A stretch of 37,517 bases of DNA from Candidatus Eiseniibacteriota bacterium (GTDB taxonomy: Bacteria; Joyebacterota; Joyebacteria; Joyebacterales; Joyebacteraceae). Location: positions 1 to 37,517 of the forward strand of contig JAUVLP010000011.1 in assembly GCA_030600655.1 (NCBI GenBank), in the 5' to 3' direction. Below are positions 17,414-27,400 of the stretch, piece after piece. Every line of letters starts with the position of its first letter. The first letter of the stretch is position 1. The translations under genes and the position numbers were made by a program. Under the pieces are notes generated by a model, which was not told the DNA's origin, did not search any database, and saw only the letters and a program-made list of their open reading frames with translations.

Positions 17414-19897
17414 CTACTCCACGAACTCTCCTGCAGCCATTCTGAAATGTACCATGTCGGTAAGGCTGCCGCCGCCTATGTCAAGCAACCGCCAGAGTCC
17501 CAGTTTGACTGAGACACCGTCCATGATGAGGTCCATGAAGTCCTTTGGGGTCCGGTAGAGAACCAGGGTCGCGTCCTCCGTTGTAGTGCCGGCCGACTCG
17601 CAGGCATAGGCGATAGCATCGGTCAGCCCGCCCAGCTCGTCGATGAGCTTGAGTTCGAGCGCCTGGTTGCCGGTGTAGACGCGTCCCTCGGCGATCTCGC
17701 GAAGCTCTTCCTTGTCTATCCCGCGTCCGTCGACGATCCTGTCCAGGAATTCGTCATACATCCACTGGATGTGATCGTTGGCGACCTCGTTCTCCTCCTC
17801 TGTAAGCCTGCGCGTTGAGGAGAAAGCATCGGCGAACTCGCTGCTCTTGAAAGTCTCGTGTGTCGCGTCGATCTTGCCGTAGAGTCCGGCGAGCGACGGC
17901 TTCATCATCACGACACCTATGCTGCCCGTGATCGTGAGCGGGTCGGCGAAGATCCTCTCCGCCGCACAGGCAATGTAGTAGCCGCCGGAGCCCGCGATAT
18001 CGCCCATCGAGACGATGAACGGCTTTTTCTCCGCGAGCTTCTTCGTCTCGGCCCAGATGATGTCGGATGCGAGCGCGCTTCCGCCACCACTGTCGACTCG
18101 GAGGACGACCGCCTTGATCGAGTCATCTTTCCGTGCCCGGCGGAGCTGCTTCACCAACGTCTCCGAGCCTATCGACTCGCCGCCCCATATCGGATCGTTC
18201 CCACCTCTGCCAACGTTGATCCCGCCGTACGCTCCGATGACGGCGATCTTCGGCCCGTAGTTCCAGTCGTAAGCTTTCTTAGTCCAGCCAGCGACGTCGA
18301 CGGTCGATATTCCCTCCGGCTCATCCGGCACGTCCCCGCCGGCGAGCTCCAGCGCGGCCGCCTTTGCATCGGCGTAGAAACCGAGGACGTCGATGAGACC
18401 CGTGCTGAGAGCGTCCGGCGGGGTATAGGGGCGTCCGTCGGCGAGCGTTTCCATCTCGCCGTAGGTCATGTCGCGCCCGTCGGCCATCGCGCTCACCGTC
18501 TCACGGAAGTTGTCGTCGATCATCGACTGGACTTCCTCACGCTGCACGTCGGTCAGAGGACCTGCACCTATCGAGTGGAAGGTGCTCTTGTATTTCCCGG
18601 CCGAGATGTAGTCCCATTCGACACCAAGCTTCTCCGTGGTTCCCGTGTAGCGCATGATGTTGACGTACTGCCCCAGTCCCTCGATGGCCGCGATTCTCGG
18701 CATGACTATCACATCGGCCGCCGAGGCGAGGTAGTACTCCGGCGTCCCGGCGCCGTACTCGAGGAATGCTACGAAGCGCGTACCGTGTTCCTCGCCGGCT
18801 GAGACGACTGCGTCCCGGAGCTCCTGGACGAGCGCGCTCGGACCGCCCATGAATCCAGAGCCGAGGGGCTTGATATTGAGAAGAATGCACTCTACAGATG
18901 AGTCTTCCGCGGCTTTCCGTATGTCGCGTATCAGCCGCTGGACTCCACCGCGCGGCTTTCCGAAGAGACTCCACCGCGACCCGTAATCGTTCAAGGGCCC
19001 GGAGATCTCGATCTCGGCCACCTGCTCCCCCGGCTGCAGGATCGTGCGAAGCCGTTGGTAGGACGTTCCCACTTCAACTGTGTAGATGGTCTCGGACGTT
19101 CCCTTCTGGCTTCTCGTTGAGGCGCCGCCGCCGAGGTGGGTCGTATTGAACCAGAGACCGAAGCTGGTCTCCTGTTCACGGTTGTCGCCGTCGGAAAGCG
19201 ACTGAACAGAACCTCTGAGCAGGACACCATCCACTAACTCGGCCTCAAGTCCTGCGGTGTAGATGGCATCCTCGATATCCTGTCCGTCAGCAACACTCGC
19301 GTCGGTCATGAGAGTCAGGCGATTGCCTATCGGTCGGACGGCCAGCCCTGCGGTGTATGTGATGGGAGCCGCTATCTCGCCGAAGATCTTGGGTTCGGAG
19401 AGATTGGTGACCGTGCCGCCCAGGGAGAGGAAATCGACGGGACGATACATGATGCCGACGTCCCAAGTGCCCGTCTTGAGTTCATCGCCGAAATCGGGGC
19501 GGAACCAGCGGTAGTCGAATCCGATCGCCAACTTGCGGAACTCACCAATCGCCATCCCTATGACGAATGTGTCAAGAGCATCGTCGCCCGGAAGTGAGGT
19601 AGATCCATCTCCACCTTCTGCGGGCCCCCACATCTGGCTGTGCGAATATCCGAAGCCGACGCACGACGCTTTCATGGCGAGTCTGTAGTCGGAGAATTGC
19701 TCGCCGGCCGTTGTGTACGATGAGTAGCATCCTGACTCATTGTACATCCCGAGACCTGCGGGATTCACGAATATGGCGGTCGCATCGTCGTTCAGTGCGA
19801 CCGAACTCGCTCCACTCAACCAACTGTCGGAGAGTGGCGTCGCTGACGCCATGACAGAGAGCAGAACAACAAGCAATACAACCAGCAGAGAACGCAT
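17414..19897 (-). CDS. sppA: Signal peptide peptidase SppA (67 kDa type) with N-terminal beta-barrel-like domain
   Basis: Lys region ISAGKYKSTFHSIGAGPLTDVQREEVQSMI and Ser region VSMGDIAGSGGYYIACAAERIFADPLTITGSIGVV are SppA hallmarks; first ~290 aa (SGASSVALNDDATAIFVNPAGLGMY...) look like a PorV-type outer-membrane barrel. Confidence 0.88.
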   Translation of the reverse strand: MRSLLVVLLVVLLSVMASATPLSDSWLSGASSVALNDDATAIFVNPAGLGMYNESGCYSSYTTAGEQFSDYRLAMKASCVGFGYSHSQMWGPAEGGDGSTSLPGDDALDTFVIGMAIGEFRKLAIGFDYRWFRPDFGDELKTGTWDVGIMYRPVDFLSLGGTVTNLSEPKIFGEIAAPITYTAGLAVRPIGNRLTLMTDASVADGQDIEDAIYTAGLEAELVDGVLLRGSVQSLSDGDNREQETSFGLWFNTTHLGGGASTRSQKGTSETIYTVEVGTSYQRLRTILQPGEQVAEIEISGPLNDYGSRWSLFGKPRGGVQRLIRDIRKAAEDSSVECILLNIKPLGSGFMGGPSALVQELRDAVVSAGEEHGTRFVAFLEYGAGTPEYYLASAADVIVMPRIAAIEGLGQYVNIMRYTGTTEKLGVEWDYISAGKYKSTFHSIGAGPLTDVQREEVQSMIDDNFRETVSAMADGRDMTYGEMETLADGRPYTPPDALSTGLIDVLGFYADAKAAALELAGGDVPDEPEGISTVDVAGWTKKAYDWNYGPKIAVIGAYGGINVGRGGNDPIWGGESIGSETLVKQLRRARKDDSIKAVVLRVDSGGGSALASDIIWAETKKLAEKKPFIVSMGDIAGSGGYYIACAAERIFADPLTITGSIGVVMMKPSLAGLYGKIDATHETFKSSEFADAFSSTRRLTEEENEVANDHIQWMYDEFLDRIVDGRGIDKEELREIAEGRVYTGNQALELKLIDELGGLTDAIAYACESAGTTTEDATLVLYRTPKDFMDLIMDGVSVKLGLWRLLDIGGGSLTDMVHFRMAAGEFVE

Positions 19898-19993
19898 CAC
19901 TGCCTCCATGAATAGTTGCCGCGCATGGGTTTTGAGTCAAATGCGGGTTGCCGCGTGCGATACATCTTCCCCCCAGCCGCACGCGCTTCCGCG

Positions 19994-21199
19994 CTAAAAA
20001 ACCGTATCCAGACGGAGGATGACTTTGATGTCGGCATCCTCAGTGGTGGCCGGTCTTGCCACATCTATTCTTATGTTGCCGGCGCCCGGTGCGTCAATCC
20101 TTATGCCGATACCGACGTCGTAGTTCATTTCGTCGGAATCGTAATCGACAGGTGCTGTGCTGAACCAGGCGCGTCCGGCATCGGCGAAGTAGATGATCTC
20201 AAGATCATTGCTCGCGCGAACGCCGTAGTCCAGGGATGCGAAAAACAGGTGCTTCCCCTCGAACTCGTTGTAGTCGTAACCTCTCAGATTACCTATGCCG
20301 CCAAGGTGAAAGAGCTTGTGCGAGGGGAAACAGGTCCCGCTCGCGGTTCCCCAGGAGGCTCTCAGTTTCAGAGTCTGCGTGGGAGAGATCCGGAAGTAGC
20401 GGCGAGATTCAAGGAACACCTTGTCATAGTCGTAGTCTCCGCCGGTCATGCCGCCGGCGTACTCGGTGATAAGCACGACTTTCCAGCCGGTGTTCTTGAT
20501 CTGATCGTGGTTGTCGTACGTGATCGTACTCGTGAAATTCTTCAGCACGCCTTCATACTCCTCCGCTCCGGCCAGGATGCCGCGTTCGAGGGGCGGGTTC
20601 TCCTCCCAGTCGGCCTTTGTGCGGAACGTGCTCCAGATATGCTGACTGGTTGTGAGCGAGGCCAGCTCATCGTTTGCGTACTCCATGCGGATCGAGCTAC
20701 CGGGAGCGAACTCGTGCTCCGCGAAGATCGTGAAGCCTTCGCGTCGGAAGTAGTTGCGGAACTCCTGGCGGGCCAGGAGGGCCAGGAGGTTGTTCTCGAC
20801 ATCGGTGATCATCTGCGCATCTTCGCGGGTCCAAGCCGTCTGATCGTAGAACGACACACCCAACGAGAACGAATCGGGAGAAAAGAGCGGCTGCTCGACC
20901 AGAATGGAGTAGTACTTGTCTGCTCTGGCCGACGGCCAGCCTGCACGTGCCAGTAGGTGGGGATGCATGCTCGCAAAACGTTGGTACTCCACTCCCGCGT
21001 AGAAGAGCAGGCCGTCCACCCTGTTGTAGTAGATGTCAACCACGGGCTGGAACCCCTCACCTTCGTCCCATCCAAGAAGCTCCGACGTGGTTACTGATAT
21101 GAAGGCTCTGTCGTCGTCGGATTCCGCTCCCGCAACTGGGTAAGGCGCAGTGAGAGCAAGCAGGGCTGCTATCAATGAAATCACTGTGAAACGCAGCAT
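19994..21199 (-). CDS. Omp85-family (BamA/surface-antigen D15-like) beta-barrel protein without obvious POTRA domains
   Basis: Signal peptide; LFHLGGIGNLRGYDYNEFEGKHLFFASLDYGVRASNDLEIIYFADAGRAWF matches the Omp85 RGY/F motif and C-terminal strands; only 401 aa. Confidence 0.75.
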   Translation of the reverse strand: MLRFTVISLIAALLALTAPYPVAGAESDDDRAFISVTTSELLGWDEGEGFQPVVDIYYNRVDGLLFYAGVEYQRFASMHPHLLARAGWPSARADKYYSILVEQPLFSPDSFSLGVSFYDQTAWTREDAQMITDVENNLLALLARQEFRNYFRREGFTIFAEHEFAPGSSIRMEYANDELASLTTSQHIWSTFRTKADWEENPPLERGILAGAEEYEGVLKNFTSTITYDNHDQIKNTGWKVVLITEYAGGMTGGDYDYDKVFLESRRYFRISPTQTLKLRASWGTASGTCFPSHKLFHLGGIGNLRGYDYNEFEGKHLFFASLDYGVRASNDLEIIYFADAGRAWFSTAPVDYDSDEMNYDVGIGIRIDAPGAGNIRIDVARPATTEDADIKVILRLDTVF

Positions 21200-21291
21200 G
21201 GTCTATCCTCTGGGGACACGGTTGTGAACAGCATATCACTGCAGATGGCTCATCCTACCGATAGGACGACATTCGTGTGCGAATGGTTTCA

Positions 21292-22065
21292 CTAATCGCG
21301 GATTATAATAGTATCAGTGAAGGCGTCGCTGCTGCAACGACGAACGTAGAGTGACTCGATCTTGGGGAACGTGAGGAAAACGTCGCCGGCAAGACGCTCA
21401 GTCAGCGATGCCAGACGGTTCTTCTCCTCCATATCTACCTCTCCCGTGAAAAGGTACTCCATGTAGAGGTTTGGCCCGTCACCTGCGAGGCCGATTATGC
21501 GCGGAGGACTCAGGGTGGGACTGGAGCCCGTTTCTTCCTCAAAGGCCTTGAGGCGCGTCCGCAGTTGCTGGTCGAACTCAAGATCGACGATCCGTCGGGA
21601 GAGACCAGTGAGACAGATCCTGTTGAGGCCGATCGCGTCGCAGAGCGCGCGCGGTCCCCGCTCCCACACATTTCCTCCGGCTGTGTGATAGAAAGCTGCG
21701 TAATCGTCGTTCATTCCCAGCAGATAGGCTGGGAGGCTGTCCGAGATGTAAGGAGTAAGTCTCATCTCGCCCTCCCAGTCGGGTGGCATCAGCCAGATCC
21801 GGTAGAAAGAATGGTAGTGGAATCCATCGGGGTGATAGAAACGCGTTGAGGTGTCCTCGACCATGACATAGATGCCGTCACTCCGCCCGGACCATCCGAT
21901 CGGAACCTTGGCTGTGTCGGCTTCGACCACGCGCCACGTTGCAGGGATCACGTCTTCGACTTGCGCGATGAGACTTCTGAGCCCCGTCGTCACAGGCGTG
22001 GTCGCCCCCGCTGCGGTCGCAGCGAGCAGAACGGCCGCCAGCATCATCACCTCTAGTTTTCTCAT
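21292..22065 (-). CDS. Secreted hypothetical protein
   Basis: Signal peptide MRKLEVMMLAAVLLAATAAGA; start codon overlaps the rlmN stop (ATGA), suggesting translational coupling. Confidence 0.65.
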   Translation of the reverse strand: MRKLEVMMLAAVLLAATAAGATTPVTTGLRSLIAQVEDVIPATWRVVEADTAKVPIGWSGRSDGIYVMVEDTSTRFYHPDGFHYHSFYRIWLMPPDWEGEMRLTPYISDSLPAYLLGMNDDYAAFYHTAGGNVWERGPRALCDAIGLNRICLTGLSRRIVDLEFDQQLRTRLKAFEEETGSSPTLSPPRIIGLAGDGPNLYMEYLFTGEVDMEEKNRLASLTERLAGDVFLTFPKIESLYVRRCSSDAFTDTIIIRD

Positions 22066-23150
22066 TTGATGTCCGGAAGTACACACAGTTGACCGCAGCC
22101 TGCTGCGATGTCACCCCCGCGGCTTGTCCTTTGGACAACCGTGGGGCACCGCTGCTTCAGGCGTGCAGCGAAGCGGGCGAACGACGCATCATCGGGGGGC
22201 GCGTAAGCTGCACCCTTAACCTCATTGTAGCAGATGAGATTGACCTTGGCTAACAGGTCTTCCGCAATCCTGCCCAGCATGGTGGCCATTTCGAGTGAAT
22301 CATTGACTCCCTTCAATAGAACGTACTCGATCGTTATCAGTCTCCCGACAGTCTTCGTGAAGTATTTCAGAGCATCCATCAGTTCGCCAAGGGGATACCG
22401 CTTGGCAATCGGCATGAGATGCGCACGAAGTTTCTGCGTAGGCGCATTGAGCGAGATCGCCAGATTGATCTGCAGGCCCTCGCCGGCGAGCTGTCGGATG
22501 CCGGGGATGATTCCGACCGTCGAGACTGTTATTCGGCGCGCTCCGATAGCGAGACCCCACGGCGCGTTGGCTATCCGTATCGCTCTCATGAGGGCATTGT
22601 AGTTGTCGAGCGGCTCGCCCATTCCCATGAAGACCAGATTGTTGAGTTTGATGGGCGCCAGACGTCGCTGGAGTTGAAGGATCTGCTCGATTATCTCGCC
22701 GGGAGTGAGGTTGCGTTTGAGTCCCATCGCGCCGGTTGCGCAGAAGCGGCAGCCGAAACGACAACCGACCTGGGTCGAGATGCATCCGGTATGCCGCTCA
22801 TCGTCGGTCAGAATGACTGCCTCGATTCGTGCGCCGTCGGGGTACTCAAGCAGGAGTTTCTCGGTGTCGTCGATGGCCGACCGCTCCGAGTGGACGACCT
22901 TGGAACGGGCCATGGTCGCCTTCGAATCGAGGGCGGCCTTCAACTCCTTCGGGAGGTTCTTCATCTCGGAGAGATCCCGGATGCCCTTGGAGAAAAGCCA
23001 CCCGGCCATCTGATCGGCGCGGTAGCGCGGCTGTCCCAGTTCGGCGATCAGCTCTTCGAGTTCCGACAGAAGCATACCCTTGATGTCAGGAATATCGTTC
23101 TTCACTACCAGATCCTTGTGATCGTGTGTCGTTGCGCAGTGCACGTGCAT
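22062..23150 (-). CDS. rlmN: 23S rRNA (adenine-C2)-methyltransferase RlmN
   Basis: Radical SAM CRFGCRFCATG, FMGMGEPLDNYNALMRAIRI, and RlmN-type C-terminus; exact start uncertain. Confidence 0.96.
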   Translation of the reverse strand: MHVHCATTHDHKDLVVKNDIPDIKGMLLSELEELIAELGQPRYRADQMAGWLFSKGIRDLSEMKNLPKELKAALDSKATMARSKVVHSERSAIDDTEKLLLEYPDGARIEAVILTDDERHTGCISTQVGCRFGCRFCATGAMGLKRNLTPGEIIEQILQLQRRLAPIKLNNLVFMGMGEPLDNYNALMRAIRIANAPWGLAIGARRITVSTVGIIPGIRQLAGEGLQINLAISLNAPTQKLRAHLMPIAKRYPLGELMDALKYFTKTVGRLITIEYVLLKGVNDSLEMATMLGRIAEDLLAKVNLICYNEVKGAAYAPPDDASFARFAARLKQRCPTVVQRTSRGGDIAAGCGQLCVLPDIK

Positions 23151-23366
23151 CGCTCAAGTCATCGGCACTGATCCTCAGACTCACCTCTATCATACACCCC
23201 AATGTGTGTTTCTGGAAGCCGCGGCAGGCCAAGGGCGCACTTTCGAGAGAACGGCGTTTCTGGACAGCGCAGGAAGATGCCGCGGGGCTTGACTGCCGGT
23301 GCTCTCTAGTGTTAGCTCTTGTCGCGGTGGTATAGGGAAAGAGCGCCTGCCTGTGCGAGGGATCAC

Positions 23367-23840
23367 ATGACACGACTTGCCGACATCATATGTCAACTGG
23401 GCGACGCGACGAGGTCGCGTATCCTTTTCGCAATCGTTGATCAGCGGAAAAATGTCTCACAGATCGTCGCCGAGCTGGCACTCACGCAGCCGCAGGTCTC
23501 CTATCATCTCAGGAAGCTGAAGGACGCGGGGCTCGCTGTAGAGGAGAGAGAAGGGCGCTGGATATGGTACCAGGCGGATCGGGCGACGCCGGATGCGTGT
23601 GTGCGGGAGTTTCTGGATCTCCTGGCGAGGTGGTCGGGGGAGGCGGACGACGAGGAATCCGTCGCCACACGCGAGAATCCTGTCGCCACACGCGAGAATC
23701 CTGTCGCTGCACGCGACCGCTTCGTCGCCGTGCCCGGCCATCCAGCCACAGCCCCCGAGCATACTGAGGGGGCCGTGCGTCCTTCCACCAAGCCTTCTTC
23801 TGGAACAGAACAGGACGAGCTGGAGGATTTCCTGCTCTGA
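23367..23840 (+). CDS. ArsR-family transcriptional regulator with repetitive C-terminal tail
   Basis: LGDATRSRILFAIVDQRKNVSQIVAELALTQPQVSYHLRKLKDAGLAVEEREGRWIWYQ wHTH; tail VATRENPVATRENPVAARDRFVAVPGHP. Confidence 0.85.
   Translation: MTRLADIICQLGDATRSRILFAIVDQRKNVSQIVAELALTQPQVSYHLRKLKDAGLAVEEREGRWIWYQADRATPDACVREFLDLLARWSGEADDEESVATRENPVATRENPVAARDRFVAVPGHPATAPEHTEGAVRPSTKPSSGTEQDELEDFLL
23661..23744 (+). repeat. 21-bp in-frame tandem repeat within the ArsR gene
   Basis: GTCGCCACACGCGAGAATCCT twice exactly (23661-23681, 23682-23702), then degenerate copies GTCGCTGCACGCGACCGCTTC and GTCGCCGTGCCCGGCCATCCA. Confidence 0.9.
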
Positions 23841-23919
23841 GCAGCGCTGGAGGTTTCTAGCTGCGGGGCTTCTACAAGTCTGCATTCCCGAACCAGCTTC
23901 GCCAAATGCGGGATTCTCG

Positions 23920-23949
23920 TTGACAGGAGGGCCGTGCACGCGCTAGTAT
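23920..23949 (+). promoter_or_regulatory. Sigma-70-like promoter upstream of 24095 and the sigma-54 activator
   Basis: TTGACA (23920-23925) - 18 bp - TAGTAT (23944-23949). Confidence 0.5.
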
Positions 23950-24094
23950 CGAATTGGACTCGTGAAATCTGTACAGGATCCCCCCATGTAGCGTCAACCC
24001 GCCGCCGGCGGGGCATGTCGACGCACACCCTACGGCGACGGAAAATGCTGTAGCAGTACGAAGCTACTCCTCAGAAACCACAGGGAGGTAACCT

Positions 24095-24445
24095 ATGCGC
24101 ATTAAGTGGGTACTTATCCTGCTTGTGGTCCTCGCGCTGGGTTCGCTACTTGTTGCTGGAGCCGCGAACTCAGCTATTCGGACGGGAGGTCCGTCCGGCA
24201 GCTCTCAGGTGCCCTCTTCGATCACGTACAGGGATGATGATGGGGAACTCGGTGGTGACGATGATCGTTGGGGCGACACGGCGCCAGCCGAACCAGAGGA
24301 AACTCCGGATCCGGAGATTCCGGGTGAGTCGGGCGACGCGGGAGACGATGCTGACGGACAGACTGAAAGGCAGTTCGTTGCTCAAAACGAACTGTGGAGC
24401 ATGCGGATGCGGATGATTCTGAACTGGATGTTCAGGGTTCTCTGA
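24095..24445 (+). CDS. Small secreted/anchored acidic protein
   Basis: SD AGGGAGGTAACCT before ATG; signal/anchor MRIKWVLILLVVLALGSLLVAGAA then Asp/Glu/Pro-rich region. Confidence 0.65.
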   Translation: MRIKWVLILLVVLALGSLLVAGAANSAIRTGGPSGSSQVPSSITYRDDDGELGGDDDRWGDTAPAEPEETPDPEIPGESGDAGDDADGQTERQFVAQNELWSMRMRMILNWMFRVL

Positions 24446-24495
24446 GTGTTCTGATGTTCATCCGAATCTCCTGACCTCAGCGCGGGGACAGGGCC

Positions 24496-27400
24496 ATGAG
24501 CAACAAGAGAAATGACAGTGCGCCGGAACGCGAGATGTTGAAAGCGTTCGAGAAAGCGCTCGAATCGCGGAGCGGCAGGGACGCCGCAGTCGCGGCCATG
24601 CGCCTGGGCGATGTCTATCTCGAATCTGACAGCTATACAGACGCGCTGAGCTATTTCGAACGGACCGAGGCCGGTGAGCTTCGTGAGAAGCTCACCGACC
24701 CTGAGTCTGCGGGTCTCCTGGTCAACATCGCGAAGTGTTACCTGGGTCTCGGCAGCTACGATGACGCCAGGCGCTACTGCGCGAAGCTGGACGATCTCGA
24801 TCTCAGTGATGATGATGGATCAGCATGGGCGGAAGCGAACGTCGTGCTCGCCCGCGTCGAGATCGAGAGCGGCCGTTACGATGATGCGCTGCGGGCGGCC
24901 CAGAAGGCCTACGAAATTCTGAAGACGAGGGCTGAGAGTCCGCTTCTGGCAGAGGCAGGCAAGATTCTCGGCATCGCGAACGCCGAACTGGGCAACATCA
25001 AGGCGGCACGCGACTATTTCACCGACTATCTGGTAACACAGAAGCGTCTCGGCAATGAGGCCGGACTCGCTTCCGCCTACAACAACCTCGGCGTGCTGGC
25101 CAAGCGGTCGGGTGATTTCCACGGAGCGCTTGAGTCTATCGAGAACGCTCTCGCCATCGACCGGAAGCTTGGTCATGCGATGGCGATCGCCGATCGTCTT
25201 ACGAACCTCGGTATCATTCTCTACAAGCTCTCCCGCTGGAGCGAAGCGGAAGAGAAGCTGAACGAAGCGCGTAGCCTCTACGGGCGGATCGGTGCGACTC
25301 GTGGCCTCGTGGCAGCGGAGTCCGCGCTGGGCAACATCTTCCGCGTGCGGCGCGAGTGGGGTGAGGCACAGAGGCTTTTCCAGAACGCCCTCTCTGCAAG
25401 CCAGGAGAAGGGGTACTTGAGGGCCGAAGCTCTGGCTCTGGAATTCATCGGCCATTTGGAGATGGACCGCGGTGAGCATGAGAAGGCGCTGAGGAGCCTC
25501 AATCGAGCGCTTGGGTGTGCATACAGGCTTTCGTCGAACAGCGATGTCGTCGGTGAGGTTCTGAGACGACGCGCCGAGGTCTACATGGAACTCGGCCGGT
25601 TCGACGAGGCGGAGCGTGACTGTGCAGACGGCATCAAGCTCACGCGTGAGATCAACGACAGTCTCGAAGAGGGTGCAACACTACGCGTGCTGGCCAGCGT
25701 CTGCTATGCCAAGGGTGAACGGACGGCCGCCGAGGTCCTCATTCACAGAGCTGAGGAGATACTACGTCGCATTGGGGAATCGTTCGAGCTGGCAAGGGCA
25801 GCGCTTGCGGAAGGCATTGGTCTCAGGGAATCGTCGACCGGTGAGGAACCGCCGATCGATCTTATAGAGGCGAGACTCTCGTCCGCAGCTGCAGCCTTTG
25901 CACGTATCGGTCTCCCGAACTGGGTGGCACAATGTGAGTTCGAACGCGGCAAGGCGCTCAAGTCGAGCGGACGGCCGGATCGCGCGCGCAGGTGGTTGGA
26001 GAGCGCAAGACTCAGGTTTGAGGCGGCGCACGACTGTCACGGCCTCGCTGAAATCGATGCCGCACTCATGGAACTGGATGTGGTTCTGGCTGACGCAGGA
26101 GTCGCGCGGCGGGGTCGGTATGCACTGATCGCTGAGGGTTATAGATTTCTCGAGACGGCAGAACCGAGCCCCGATGATCTGCATCACTTAGCCGGGGAGT
26201 TGGCCGGAGCTCTGTCCATCGACCGTCTGGTTCTCCTCCAGATTGTGGGTGGAGGGACGCCAGCGGTGGTTACGTCTGTCGACAGAACGGGTCGAGGAGT
26301 CTCGGATGCGTGCCGTTTTGTGCGCACGACCGTATCGAAGCGCGGCCACTCGCGTCCTCTTGTCGTGAGCAACGGACACTCAGACGGTGCGTTCACTCCA
26401 GCCGAAGTCGGCGCGCTTGCGTTGATACCGGCGGAAATCGGTCTCGACGGCAAACCGGTCTACCTTGTGTACGTAGACCGCTCCCGGACCGACAGATCAG
26501 TTGCTTTCACACAGAGCGATGTTGAATTCGTCGGCGCGGCCGGTCGGATGCTTGGCCTCATGCACTCGCGCGTCGGCGGGTTCACCGCCACGCCGTCGAC
26601 AGGGGAGGAGGCCGACAGGCTCCTTGATTCAGCGGAGACGGTTGGGCTTATCACCCGAAGTCCCGAGATGATCCAGATACTCGTGACCGTCGAGCAGCTG
26701 AAGGACAGCCACGTGCCGGTTCTCATACGTGGCGAATCGGGTGTGGGCAAGGAACTGATCGCGAAGGCCATTCACTCCGGCAGCAGGACGGCGACCGGAA
26801 GGTTCGTGGCTCTGAACTCCGGGGCCATCGCTCCGAATCTCCAGGAGAGCGAGCTCTTCGGCCACGTCCGTGGCGCTTTCACTGATGCCGACCGCGATCG
26901 TCAGGGTCTTGTCGAGGCCGCGGCGGATGGAACCCTCTTCCTCGATGAAATCGGTGAGATGAGCCCCGGACTCCAAGTGAAGCTCCTGAGATTCCTCCAG
27001 AATGGCGAGTTCAGGAGAGTGGGGGAGAGCGTTACGAGGACAAGCAACGCCCGAGTCATTTCTGCCACGAACAAGGACCTTCGGCAAGAGGTGGAGAACG
27101 GCGGATTCAGGCGAGATCTCTTCTACAGACTCTGCACCATTACAGTTGAGCTTCCCCCACTGAGGGAGCGCCCGGAGGATATCCCGGCTCTGATGGATCA
27201 CTTCCTTGAGTACTACGCGAAGCGTGAGGGAAAAGCGATCGCGGGGTTCAGCCGGGAAGTGAAGGAGCTCTTCCTCAGGTATGGATGGCGGGGGAACAAC
27301 GTGCGGGAGTTGGAGAATGAGGTCCGTCGCGGTGTCGCGCTTACCAAGAGCGGCGAGACCATCGGCATCGACAAGATGAGCCCCGAACTGAAGGTTCGCG

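Noticed and set aside
17858-18802. 314-aa plus-strand ORF
   Set aside because: Antisense shadow of the SppA catalytic domains; no coherent protein features.
19916-20956. 346-aa plus-strand ORF
   Set aside because: Antisense shadow of the Omp85-type gene.
23661-23744. Possible CRISPR-like repeats
   Set aside because: Contiguous 21-bp in-frame units without spacers; a coding minisatellite, not CRISPR.
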